NCBI GenBank assembly: GCA_054601695.1
Contig: BAAHQB010000137.1
Span: 248,001 to 312,000, forward strand
Direction of reading: 5' to 3'
From: Amorphochlora amoebiformis
Lineage: Eukaryota; Cercozoa; Chlorarachniophyceae
Length of the DNA stretch: 64,000 bases
The notes beneath the pieces were generated by a model. That model saw nothing but the letters and a program-made list of their open reading frames with translations, was not told where the DNA came from and made no database searches. Shown here one piece after another: positions 30,187 to 56,842 of this stretch. Within the stretch, counting starts at the first letter, position 1, and each line of letters starts with the position of its first letter. Position numbers and translations under genes: made by a program.

Positions 30187-30690
30187 CCCTACCGTATTAA
30201 AAACCCATACCCTAACTCTAACCGTAGAAACCTCATCGCACTCCCGGACATCAAATCCCGTCCGATCGCTGACGGAAGACGAGATTCAACTGCGGTCCCG
30301 GCCCTACTCTCGTCCCCCCCCCCCGTACCCTCGCCTACACCGGACACGGATCGAAAAGGGATTGGAGGAGATAGGGCTGAGGAAGAGGTTCGACATTCAG
30401 GCAAGTCCGAGGGTAAGCTAGAGAAGCAAGGAGATACTCCGACGCATCGAGAAGAGAGGGATGAGGATGCTGACAGTAATAACTTTCGCATTCAATACCT
30501 AAAAAGAAATCAACTTTACAAATAGGGTGTGGTTACAATCAAGAAGCAGCCAAATAATTTCTCAACACCCTCAACCATCAGAGAGAAAAAGCTCAACGAT
30601 AAATCTCTCTACGAGCACGTCGTCCAGCAACTGCGTACCACCCACCGGGATACAGCAGCGTGGCAAGGAAACTCTAGAATATCATATGCA
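30187..30690 (+). other. Open sequence in frame beyond the LisH stop codon
   Basis: After the TAA at 30184-30186 the same frame stays open for 112 codons to a TAG at 30523-30525, and again from 30526 to about 30690. The two stretches look protein-like: LIALPDIKSRPIADGRR, a Pro-rich run, an acidic-basic tail, then NFSTPSTIREKKLNDKSL and [18 protein letters not shown]. Either there are more exons whose splice sites I could not fix, a decayed 3' end of the LisH gene, or a separate gene. No GT donor in a suitable phase removes the TAA. Confidence 0.4.
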
Positions 30691-31568
<878 letters not shown>

Positions 31569-31820
31569 ATAGGAGATGTCAAGGAGAAATCCGTGGAAGG
31601 AGAAACCCCAATACAGGCCTCCAATTGCAAAATGGAAGGAAAAAGAAGACGGAAAGAGAGGACTAGAGACGTGAGGTGCGAGGGTGGTAGTGAAGTCAAG
31701 AAAGATAGTAGTATAGGCAAGGAGGGCCCAGCAGCATCTGGGGAAGGGGGCGAGTATGACGATATCCCTAGCGATGATGAGTTTCTGGATGAAGTTGATT
31801 ATGGAGAAGACGTCGGTTAA
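31569..31820 (+). CDS. Acidic C-terminal exon of an unassigned plus-strand gene
   Basis: It is preceded by a strong polypyrimidine tract and AG at 31568, and reads 83 codons in phase 0 to TAA. It begins IGDVKEKSVEGETPIQAS, has a basic middle (KRRRKERTRDVR) and ends with a strongly acidic tail, EYDDIPSDDEFLDEVDYGED. It may be the last exon of the LisH gene or of a gene that includes the open sequence at 30526-30690; no phase-consistent join could be fixed. No domain recognised. Confidence 0.5.
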   Translation: MGDVKEKSVEGETPIQASNCKMEGKRRRKERTRDVRCEGGSEVKKDSSIGKEGPAASGEGGEYDDIPSDDEFLDEVDYGEDVG

Positions 31821-31920
31821 GCAATATTACGCAAGTTATAGTTAAATACTTTGCAATAACGATTAAAATCTGAACTAATCATATCATATATATATATATA
31901 TATACATATATATATTTATA

Positions 31921-31965
<45 letters not shown>

Positions 31966-31977
31966 CGTACATATACG

Positions 31978-32013
<36 letters not shown>

Positions 32014-32067
32014 AGATTGCATGTATAAATATATCTAGATATTTAGTATATAATGCATGTATATAAT

Positions 32068-32258
<191 letters not shown>

Positions 32259-32371
32259 TGTATATAGTGTGCATATACTGATAGTATTTTTCATCGTATA
32301 CACTAGGTTCATCACATCGGTGTAGTCTAGGTAGTATAGCTCACGCCAGACTAGTTATTATCTTATCTATA

Positions 32372-32402
<31 letters not shown>

Positions 32403-32418
32403 GATATGTATTATAGTC

Positions 32419-32465
32419 ATGATATATAATTTATTGTACGCGTAGTGTAATAAATTATATATCAT
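32419..32465. repeat. Perfect 17-bp inverted repeat
   Basis: ATGATATATAATTTATT at 32419-32435 is repeated in inverse orientation at 32449-32465, with the 13-bp spacer GTACGCGTAGTGT. It lies 95 bp before the larger palindrome. Confidence 0.9.
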
Positions 32466-32560
32466 ATGATTCATTATTTCATATATACATAATATGATTA
32501 CAATTATATTATTTATATTATTATATACTAGTATATATGTTTTAAATTATGTATCAATGT

Positions 32561-32670
32561 ATATGTACTTAAATAAATTATGTCAATCTAGCAATTGCTT
32601 TAATAAATTGTGATTCACAATTTATTAAAGCAATTGCTAGATTGACATAATTTAGATTTAAGTACATATA
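32561..32670. repeat. Near-perfect long palindrome (53-bp arms)
   Basis: Centred on base 32614. The inner 40 bp of each arm (32574-32613 and 32615-32654) are perfectly complementary with a one-base loop. After a 2-base GA insertion on the right, another 13 bp pair (32561-32573 with 32657-32669). The arms contain TAAAGCAATTGCTAGATTG, so this is not simple TA repeat. It could be a foldback element, a recombination product or a transcribed hairpin. Confidence 0.95.
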
Positions 32671-32695
32671 CGTAATATATATATATATATATCTA

Positions 32696-32778
<83 letters not shown>

Positions 32779-32834
32779 ATATATGACATTACATGTATAT
32801 ATATATATATGTGTGTATACATATATATACAATG

Positions 32835-32910
<76 letters not shown>

Positions 32911-32972
32911 CACACACAGAAACATATAAATGTATATATATAATATATGCATATATATATATATACACACAC

Positions 32973-33036
<64 letters not shown>

Positions 33037-33060
33037 TATACATTTTCATATGATACATAT

Positions 33061-33751
33061 GTACTTATTCAACTATATATATTTATGTACTTATTTAATA
33101 CCTATCTGAATGCACGAAGTGTTAGAACGGTTTAACTAGAGGAAAACTTGCAAACAGGGTGTTCGGACAATCTTTCGGATTCTTTGCATGCGTAAGCAAA
33201 CGGATAGTTGCTTCATCAGCGCAAGTGACGTCAAAATGGAACTTCCATTCGTGGATGACACGTTTGGTTGAAATGAACCCAAGTAACATCACATCGGGGC
33301 ATCGTTACGCTGGTTCACAACAGCGTAACACCCCTAAATGAAGAGCGGATACGTTATTCAATACGGGTCGGCCTTGTAATTCCCACGAGAGTCTCTAAGC
33401 TCGGTGCGCGCGCCATCAGACACGCACAGAGGCATTCTCTCGATTACAACCCCACCTATAGTAAAGACGAACTTGTGGTGGGCGGGAGAGGGTAGGGGTT
33501 CAGGCCTACGTACCCCATTTCGTCTGCGCACCTTGGTGGGAGTTAACAACTTGAATTTTCTTGGAAGAAATAGAAGTTATGACGATTCTATCTGAATTAA
33601 GCCTAACCTTGAGCACGAACTCTACAGTTTCACCTAAATGTATACCCGGGTCTAAAAGAGTATTTTGCGCCGAAAAAAGCGGCTGAGAAGCCGCCTTCGG
33701 TGAACCCAGGGTAGAGAGGAGCGTGGCTGGCGGTCACGCCTATAGCGACAA
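33061..33751. promoter_or_regulatory. Upstream region of the Zn2Cys6 gene
   Basis: About 690 bp of ordinary-complexity sequence with no recognised exon. It contains a perfect CRE/ATF-type palindrome TGACGTCA at 33226-33233. No TATA-like box was placed with confidence. The absence of (TA)n here contrasts with the flanking block. Confidence 0.45.
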
Positions 33752-34744
33752 ATGGAGACCACTTCACGGCAGAAGGGTTCCAGTATGGAATATATGATAG
33801 AATCTGAAGCTGGTTCTCTTAAGATCAAGAAGAAAAAACGCAGCGTTGGCAAGAATAAAGCCACGAGGCTGGAGATCGCCAGCGAAAGAATTCTGCTGGA
33901 CGCTGCTGGTCTCGTGCCCCGACGTCCACAACGTTTGTCGCGGCGAAACAGTCTGAGGAATTCAGAAGGGACGAGAATTCGAGTCAAGACGGCGTGCACA
34001 AACTGCAAGCTGGCTAAGGCTCGCTGTGACAATGGAAGGCCTTGCAGTCGCTGCGTCAAGCGTGGATGCGAGCGCTCATGCGTTGATGCTGTGCCAAAAC
34101 GTCGTGGTAGGAAGCGCAATCATGAGAATGTCAAGTCTGTTAAGTCTGAGGAACCATTGGAGGAGCCCGAGGAGCCTGAGGAGCCTGAGGAGCCTGCTGT
34201 GATCCTTAGCCCGCCTAAGGAAGACATCGTCGAGGATGACCTCAACGTCCCCTCCGAGGAAGAGGTGCCGACGTTCCAAGTCCGTACCAAGACCTTCAGG
34301 TCTTCATTAATGCGCGAGAAGCGAAGGAAAATCACTTTCAAGGCCAAGAGGCTGGATTATCTGGCCGGCAAGGATACCTTTCACGAGGACGAGGAAGAGG
34401 ACGCCAAGTCTGACCAGTCCGTCCCTGATATCTCTGCTAAGAATACCCTTTCTGATCTAGAAGGCGAAGTCGAGAAGGAGGAGTACAAGATCAAGCCTGC
34501 TGAATTCAACGATCTACCATTATTCTTTGTGCGTTCCCCGAATAATACTCTGTCTGATAAAGAGTTCGACGCCCTCCTTGAGCACTACCCTGTGGAACAG
34601 TCTACTCCCGAGCTTGGAGGTACGCTGCCAAACCTCCTCTCCACGGAAGTCGACAACAAGTCCTTCACCCACTTCGATCTCGCTGCGGTTGGGACGTCAA
34701 TCTCCCCTACACCGTTCGCTTTGAACTCACTCTGGAGCGAATGA
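33752..34744 (+). CDS. Zn(II)2Cys6 binuclear-cluster DNA-binding protein
   Basis: A single-exon gene of 330 residues. It probably binds DNA in the nucleus as a transcription regulator. Six cysteines at 82, 85, 92, 98, 101 and 110 give C-X2-C-X6-C-X5-C-X2-C-X8-C, the Zn2Cys6 cluster (core CTNCKLAKARCDNGRPCSRC); the cluster is followed by a basic tail, KRRGRKR. An extra Cys at 106 could also serve as the last ligand. N-terminal lysine-rich (KIKKKKR) and arginine-rich (PRRPQRLSRR) segments precede it. The rest is low-complexity: EEPEEPEEPEEP and acidic stretches, with no fungal-type middle homology domain visible. The ATG at 33752 is the first in the open frame; a second Met lies at residue 12. 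The family is best known from fungi but also occurs in some algae and other protists. Confidence 0.88.
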   Translation: METTSRQKGSSMEYMIESEAGSLKIKKKKRSVGKNKATRLEIASERILLDAAGLVPRRPQRLSRRNSLRNSEGTRIRVKTACTNCKLAKARCDNGRPCSRCVKRGCERSCVDAVPKRRGRKRNHENVKSVKSEEPLEEPEEPEEPEEPAVILSPPKEDIVEDDLNVPSEEEVPTFQVRTKTFRSSLMREKRRKITFKAKRLDYLAGKDTFHEDEEEDAKSDQSVPDISAKNTLSDLEGEVEKEEYKIKPAEFNDLPLFFVRSPNNTLSDKEFDALLEHYPVEQSTPELGGTLPNLLSTEVDNKSFTHFDLAAVGTSISPTPFALNSLWSE

Positions 34745-34836
34745 GAGCGAAAGAGAGTCGCTCTTTCATCTGCTGAAGGTAAAATAATTTGAATATTTTG
34801 CCATTCTTATGCTTATTTTGCGTATTTACAGAGACA

Positions 34837-34842
34837 AATAAA
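34837..34842 (+). terminator. AATAAA polyadenylation signal of the Zn2Cys6 gene
   Basis: A canonical AATAAA lies 93 bp after the TGA at 34742-34744, in AT-rich sequence. The position fits a 3' untranslated region of about 110-120 nt. Confidence 0.6.
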
Positions 34843-35004
34843 ACGTACGATAAGTGTGTTCATAATTATCATATTTATTGGGAGGATTATATATGTGATA
34901 AGTAATATGTACAGATAGGATGTAATGTATAATTCTATACGCATATACATTCATACCTCACACACATGTATATGAGCACATTACATGCATGTACATATTA
35001 TATA

Positions 35005-35055
<51 letters not shown>

Positions 35056-36301
35056 ATATATATTATATTATATATATATATATATATATAATTATGTATA
35101 TACAAAAATATAATTTACAAATTTTTATGCAAATGTATGTATTATCAATAGTATATATCGTGCAAATATATTTTAACATTGGGGTGTACACAAGCAAATA
35201 CGTTTCACTTTACATTATCACATCTATGTAGATTTATACGTCAGTATAGTATTCTAGAATGTTCATTGGTGTGTGCATTTATGTGAATCTTCATATTAGG
35301 TCGAAAGATGGGCTTGTATATTCGAAAATTTCGTGAAGACACTCCCAAGCCCTGTAAATAAGACGATCGAGATTGGCATACAGAAATACAATTCAAGAAG
35401 AGAGATATCGCCTGAGGAAGCGCCAAACAAGATACAGCTAAGGATTCAAGACTACAGAAGTAAAACCGTCTAAGTTAATGTTCGTGGTGTGTATAGTGTA
35501 CTACAGGCCACCACCAACGCCCTTTGCACAGGCTGTCATAGGGTTAAGTTATACAGTACAGAAATTATTCAATGAGATTTGATATATGAAGTCTACCAGA
35601 CTCGCACCAAGAATCTAGAGTTGTCTAGTTTGTGTGTTCCATATATACTAGATACCTAGAGAGCGGATAGTATATCCTAGATATGTCTAATCTAGGTGAA
35701 CTTCATATATATATATATATATATATATTCTAGATATATTCTAGATATTTGTACGATAGTCTAGATAGTTATCTCGTCTAGTCTCGTACCGTGGTCAGTG
35801 GTCTACGTACCAGCAAACTTTTAACAAGTTCCATTAATTATATAGCACTAGCTAGTAGCACTAGTATTGTAGTTTGTAGAGCTAGCCAGCTATAGTAACT
35901 AGAGTAAGTAGTAGAGTTACATATATATATTATTGATGGATATATATATATATATATTAAGACGAGATCTTGAAGATTCCTTGGCTGGCCATGATCGCGA
36001 GATTCTCAGCGGATGAAGTGAGATACGAGATACGTACTATATATAGCTAGCTATAGCTAGACGTAGTGCACAGTAAACCACTTCTAAACTGTCATATAAA
36101 CTTCGCGAGATCTAGTTCACACGTACAGATGTATATTATTTTTTTTTTTAATATGTTTAATTATCATGTACATGTGTGTGTGTATATATACTAGATATAT
36201 TATATAACGTATACTAGTCTAGCTAGTAGTAAAAGTCTAGAGAGTCTATATATATATATCATGAGACACACACTGACTATCAAGTATCAACACAACAAAC
36301 A

Positions 36302-36347
<46 letters not shown>

Positions 36348-36388
36348 ATATATAAATATACATTTCTGTATACACACACACATATATA

Positions 36389-36482
<94 letters not shown>

Positions 36483-36609
36483 TAGGTGTGTACATATATG
36501 TGAATTAATAGTCTAAATGTTTGTTGTCAGGCATAACATGCTATTATGTCAACTTGCATCAGAAATAGAGTGCACACGCCTGGCATCACCCTAGTCACAT
36601 CCTAGATTT
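34843..36609. other. Intergenic spacer with CTAG-rich segment
   Basis: No gene recognised. TA arrays lie at 35010-35090, 35707-35728 and 36300-36485. From about 35610 to 36250 the tetranucleotide CTAG is strikingly frequent (TCTAGA, CTAGAT, GCTAGCTATAGCTAG near 36047-36061), and short inverted words abound. An open stretch at 35241-35426 (-) has no supporting features. Confidence 0.7.
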
Positions 36610-40268
<3,659 letters not shown>

Positions 40269-40405
40269 GGCCTTGAAAGCACTGCGCGACGGCCACTGTC
40301 CGCCGATTAAATCTTTACTATACGGATGTAAAATATCGGTGGTATCTCATGGAAATCCAGGGATCCCGGGGAATTACGGGATATTGGTGGTCATCGAGGT
40401 TGTCA
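40269..40405. promoter_or_regulatory. Compact bidirectional promoter region (PPWD1 / plastid-leader gene)
   Basis: 137 bp between the two divergent start codons, free of TA repeats. Transcription signals are not obvious. The region must hold, or overlap with, both 5' untranslated regions; the plus-strand frame is already open from 40349. Confidence 0.5.
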
Positions 40406-40843
40406 ATGGGTGCAGCATACTACTTGCTTCTTCTGCTTCTCGCCTTCCCGCAGGCCTTTTCACTTACGAGTACACGCCCGGCAATCACGAGTTTCAATGG
40501 AATGCGCCACACACTGAGCCATTCACAAGGCTCCTCGGTTGTTCTCAAGGCGAAGAAGTCAAACGAGAATTACGAACATTCCACCTTTGCCCTGAATGCT
40601 GCAAGAGGCTCGCTCTTGGCAGGGTTTTTGGCCGGAAATCCAGCGATCGCCAGCGAGGCCCTTACAGCTGTTACCGCATTCACGGAGACCCAGCGTCAGC
40701 TTGCAGGGACGGCAAGGGTTGTGCTCAGGTATCGTCCATTTTTGGCTCAAACAACGTTGCGGTCCATTGTTGATACCACGGGGAATTCTATATTCATGCT
40801 TACACGCCCAGTACACATGATCTCGAAGATTGATCCACAATAG
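40406..40843 (+). CDS. Small protein with complex-plastid bipartite leader and thylakoid-type second signal
   Basis: 145 residues from the Met at 40406, chosen over the in-frame Met at 40349 because it starts a classic signal peptide (MGAAYYLLLLLLAFPQA). Predicted cleavage after A17 leaves F18 at +1, the hallmark Phe of plastid proteins in algae with red secondary plastids. A Ser/Thr- and basic-rich, acid-poor stretch follows (residues 19-50), then a second hydrophobic segment, RGSLLAGFLAGNPAIASEA (67-85), ending in an A-I-A motif like a thylakoid lumen signal. The mature part would be about 60 residues (TAVTAFTETQRQLAGTAR...) and I do not recognise it. The gene may instead be spliced: a GT at 40731 and candidate plus-strand exons at 41161 and 44847 exist, but the phases do not join cleanly. 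Confidence 0.6.
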   Translation: MGAAYYLLLLLLAFPQAFSLTSTRPAITSFNGMRHTLSHSQGSSVVLKAKKSNENYEHSTFALNAARGSLLAGFLAGNPAIASEALTAVTAFTETQRQLAGTARVVLRYRPFLAQTTLRSIVDTTGNSIFMLTRPVHMISKIDPQ

Positions 40844-41160
40844 GATCGATTTTTGAAAAAGCACAATAGGACTTGTTTTCTTTTGGGGAAGGAACCACAA
40901 GATTTGTCTTGTGCAATTGCGTTATTCTGCTTTGTTTTCGTTGATCCGGAGGTCACTCCTGTTGTTATTCAGGCCAATTATCACGTTTTATTTATTGTTG
41001 TTTCTGTATCGGATCATCAGCAATCAGGTTGGGCCCTAGGGTACTGGAGATTTTTGAATGACTTTGGTGGGTATACATGTGGATTTATTGTTGAGTAAAA
41101 TTGATTGTTCGCGCTCTTGTTCGTTTGTATTTTCTGTTGGTATTTGATCAGTTCATACAG

Positions 41161-41227
41161 GAGGAGAAAGAGGATGCTTTTGGGGGAATTCCTTTTAAGC
41201 TCACAGAGCCCTTCTTGCGCCCAACCC
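41161..41227 (+). CDS. Candidate internal exon of a plus-strand gene
   Basis: It is preceded by a T-rich tract and CATACAG, and followed by GTATTTAT. It reads EEKEDAFGGIPFKLTEPF then LRPT, and ends in phase 1. Its context suggests it belongs to the gene starting at 40406 or to a gene running into the TA block. The first base of the exon at 44847 would fit its outgoing phase. Confidence 0.45.
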
Positions 41228-41369
41228 GTATTTATATATTATATGCAGAAATAAGTATATATATGGGTATGTATGTATTTTACATTTATAAATATGTCTG
41301 GTGTATAGTAATAATGATAATAAACCAATTTAATCATAATAAGACTAACGTTAACAATAATTACTATAA

Positions 41370-44826
<3,457 letters not shown>

Positions 44827-44846
44827 ATACCATTTACACCTAACAG

Positions 44847-45034
44847 GGTTGCTCACTTATCAACGAGATTCTGACAAGTGGGACAGGTTTATTGGCGCAG
44901 ATCGAGCGGGGGAACTAGACTCAAGCAATTCAACACAACGACTCTGGATATTAGGCTCTAGGGCAAGTCCAGGGCAACCAATCTGCAATATTATATACAT
45001 TATGATGACCAAATTCAAGCGGTTATTTTCATAA
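44847..45034 (+). CDS. Candidate 3' exon of a plus-strand gene
   Basis: CACCTAACAG precedes it. In the phase left by exon 41161-41227 it reads LLTYQRDSDKWDRFIGADRA and on to a TAA at 45032-45034. In another phase it reads CSLINEILTSGTGLLAQIE and stops at TAG after 24 codons. Both look protein-like, so the frame is unresolved. Confidence 0.4.
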
Positions 45035-45353
45035 AAAAAATTTACTGATATTATTTATCATGATTTACGCTAATATCTAATCTAAGATAATTTAGTATCT
45101 AGTTATCTAGTTATATCCTAGATCTCAGGCCCCAAAAATGTATCAATAGTAGTAGTATAAGCTCATCTGGTACATATAATGATCTTTTACTAGCTATAGT
45201 ACATGCGATATCGATATATATTCTAGATATTAGTATCATGATATTACATAGTGCCATTGAATTTTATCTAGTTTATACTAGTCTCAGACGACAGTACCTA
45301 GAGTACAAGAAGAAACTTAAGGCGCACAGTCGGCTACTCGCGGCGACTCGCAG
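45035..45353. other. AT-rich spacer downstream of RUVBL2, CTAG-rich
   Basis: No gene seen. CTAG words recur (CTAGTTATCTAGTTATATCCTAG, near 45098-45122), as in the 35.6-36.2 kb spacer. The RUVBL2 3' untranslated region must lie in its right part; no clear polyadenylation signal was placed. Confidence 0.6.
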
Positions 45354-53073
<7,720 letters not shown>

Positions 53074-53207
53074 ATACTGGTTGTGGCAGCGCTGTATTTA
53101 CGTTAATTTTGTTTAGCTTCACACTATTATCCTGGTGATATGACCGTAATTACAACTCGATATCCATCTTAACTTGTTGCTAAAGCTTAATAATGATAGA
53201 TATGATG

Positions 53208-53282
53208 CAAACACACACACACTAGACACATACACACACACACTAGACACATACACACACACACTAGATACACATACACACA

Positions 53283-53285
<3 letters not shown>
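53208..53285 (+). repeat. CA-rich minisatellite
   Basis: Three tandem 22-24-bp units built of (AC)n followed by TAGACACATAC or TAGATACACATAC, then (TA)n from 53286. Just downstream of the CRNKL1 3' end. Confidence 0.85.
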
Positions 53286-53370
<85 letters not shown>

Positions 53371-53581
53371 TTGGCCTGTCGAATACTCAAGATACTCGTC
53401 AACTCTGCTGTGTCATTCATAGTTAGATAATCTAGATAGTACTCGCAGGATACATAGCTAGTGCTCGTGCGAACACTCGTGTAAACACGTATACGTACGT
53501 ATACGTACACGTAGTCGTGGTCCACTGAATCATACATATTACGACATACGTATACGCCTACGTATGGTACGTCACGGACAG

Positions 53582-53755
53582 TAATTACAATGCGTCGGTA
53601 CGTATATAGGTACCAATATATACGTACGTATATACAATATGTACAACTTACACATACACATCCGCACGTACGTAGAACTATTTTATGCCCATGAGTTTAT
53701 TTTTCGTAGCAATTTACAGCTTATCTACAATATGTATCATAGTACTATATATTAT

Positions 53756-53828
<73 letters not shown>

Positions 53829-53992
53829 GTACTATGATATATTTTGTATATAAGCTGTAAATTGCTACGAAAAATAAACTGATGGGCATAAAATAGTTCT
53901 ACGTACGTGCGGATGTGTTTATGTAAGTTGTGCATATTGTATATACGTACGTATATATTGGTACGTATATACGTACCGACGCATTGTAATTA
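53582..53992. repeat. 411-bp foldback element with about 170-bp arms
   Basis: The left arm 53582-53752 and right arm 53823-53992 are inverse copies with few mismatches: TAATTACAATGCGTCGGTAC on the left matches GTACCGACGCATTGTAATTA on the right; GTAGAACTATTTTATGCCCA matches TGGGCATAAAATAGTTCTAC. The centre is (CA)n plus (TA)n (53753-53822). No coding capacity. It resembles a foldback or MITE-type element, or a palindrome from inverted duplication. Confidence 0.93.
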
Positions 53993-54547
53993 GTACACAC
54001 ACACACACACACACACATGACATATATACGTACGTATGCTTATATACTAGATTTACGCACTTTAGTATGTTCTACGTACATGTTTTCGTAGCTATATGAA
54101 GCGCATGCCGCCAGGTAGCGACTCAACATCGTATGATATCATGATATTGTAGGTACATAATATAATTGCTAGTACGCGTGCGCCTAGTGCGCATGCATAC
54201 TGTCATACGGAGCCGGGGTCAGCGGGTCCAACCAACTTAAGTAAATCTGACAGATTCCAGTGCCCATGTCTAGATGTCGGTCGGGTCATTATCAGATCCG
54301 AGCTTGTACAAGCTACATGAAAGCTTACCGTACGCCTACCTACTATATACGGTACAGCTGGCTATAGCTAGTAGTACTACTTATGGTAATGTATGGCAAT
54401 GACTCTCACTGTGGCTAGATCATGAGTATGTCATAATCATACGGCCACATCTAGCTCGCGATCGAATAAATTAGAGGAAGTGACTCGTTTATGATTCTTG
54501 TGGTTATACAGCAGACACATCGAACAGCGCCAGCTACATACATACAG
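53993..54547. other. Unique intergenic sequence with many GTAC/CTAG palindromes
   Basis: No gene identified. A CA tract at 53995-54015, then ordinary-complexity DNA with frequent TACGTA, GTAC and TAGCTA words. The right end (CATACAG at 54541-54547) is a plausible splice acceptor for the exon that follows. Confidence 0.5.
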
Positions 54548-54678
54548 CCCGGAGAGCTAGGCCGCCAGAGTAGTTGCGAGCTGAAGCTCGAGAAGATTTT
54601 CGATGACGACATCCCTTGTTGTTCCGATATTCGTCGCCACCTGGATGGTTAGTTACAGGTGTTATTTCAGTTCTTATG

Positions 54679-54771
<93 letters not shown>

Positions 54772-54910
54772 TGTGTATATATATCATTATGTATTGATCT
54801 TGATTGGTTAATTGGAACATGTACATATATTGTATATTGCATATCATGTGTAGATAGATGCATACAACATGTATATATCTATATATATGTATGTAATCAA
54901 GCGCATAGAT

Positions 54911-54960
<50 letters not shown>

Positions 54961-54962
54961 TA

Positions 54963-55020
<58 letters not shown>

Positions 55021-55033
55021 CACACACACACAC

Positions 55034-55089
<56 letters not shown>

Positions 55090-55110
55090 ATATATATGTA
55101 CATAGATACC

Positions 55111-55159
<49 letters not shown>

Positions 55160-55601
55160 ACCCTAACCCTAAACAATAACCCTAACCTAACCCTAACCCT
55201 AACCCTAACCCTAACCCTAATCCCAACCCTAACCCTAACCCTAATTCTAAACCTAACCCTAACCCTAATCCTAACCCTAACCATAGCAAACCCTAACTCT
55301 AACACCTAAACCTAACCCTAACCCTAACCGAAAATCTAAACCTAACCCAAACCCTAACCCTAACCCTGACCCCAACCATACCTAACCCTCTCCCAACACT
55401 AACCCTAACCCTAACCCTACCCTACCCTAATACCTAAACCCAGCCCTAAACCTAACCCTAACCCTAACAGTAACCCTATTACGTAACCTTAAGCATAACC
55501 CTTACGCTACCGAGCACTAACCCTAACCCAACCCTAACCCTAAGTATACCTAACCCTCTCCCAACACTAACCCTACATATAATATTTACATATTTCTCAT
55601 T

Positions 55602-55673
<72 letters not shown>

Positions 55674-55727
55674 CACACACATATATATATATAATATAAA
55701 ATATATATATATTTTATATATCTATAC

Positions 55728-55759
<32 letters not shown>

Positions 55760-56083
55760 TTATATATTTCATATACATACAAACAAACACACAACACACA
55801 CATATAAATATATACATAGACAGATACATATAAATTTATATATTATATATATATATATATATATAATATATATGTATATGTATGTATGTATGTATATATG
55901 TGTATATATATTTGTGTGTGTGTGTGTGTGTCTTCTCTCTGTGTACAAACCCTTTGGAATATCCTAGATCCATAGCGATAAAAACACCGAAATAAATAAT
56001 AAAAAACACCGAAATAATAAAAACAAAAAAGAACATTATAGACAAAACTCCACACTATTACCTTGGGGTAAATATACATGAGT

Positions 56084-56123
<40 letters not shown>

Positions 56124-56359
56124 GTATATGTATATACATATACCCTCTCCTGCATGATAGAAGATAACCCCACGTACATCCACAAAAGGTCGCCGTCAAC
56201 AATTTGCTATTTAGACGTATATATATATATATATTATATATATTTTATTTTTGTATATTTATATATATATATATATATATATATACATACATACATATAT
56301 GTATATACATACATACATACATACATACATACGCAACAGATGAACACACACTTATCAAA

Positions 56360-56418
<59 letters not shown>

Positions 56419-56507
56419 TAATCATACATAAAAACATACAAACATAGAAACATATAACATACAAACACACAAACACAAACGAAAACGACCACGATAATAC
56501 AGACGAA

Positions 56508-56553
<46 letters not shown>

Positions 56554-56566
56554 CAGATATATAAAT

Positions 56567-56621
<55 letters not shown>

Positions 56622-56643
56622 TAAATATATATACATACATACA

Positions 56644-56695
<52 letters not shown>

Positions 56696-56708
56696 ATATA
56701 TATACATA

Positions 56709-56767
<59 letters not shown>

Positions 56768-56795
56768 TATATATTATATATATATATATATATAT

Positions 56796-56842
<47 letters not shown>

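Noticed and set aside
40853-41098. Separate small gene after the plastid-leader gene
   Set aside because: Hydrophobic open frame with no start context or recognised motif; more likely 3' untranslated or intronic sequence.
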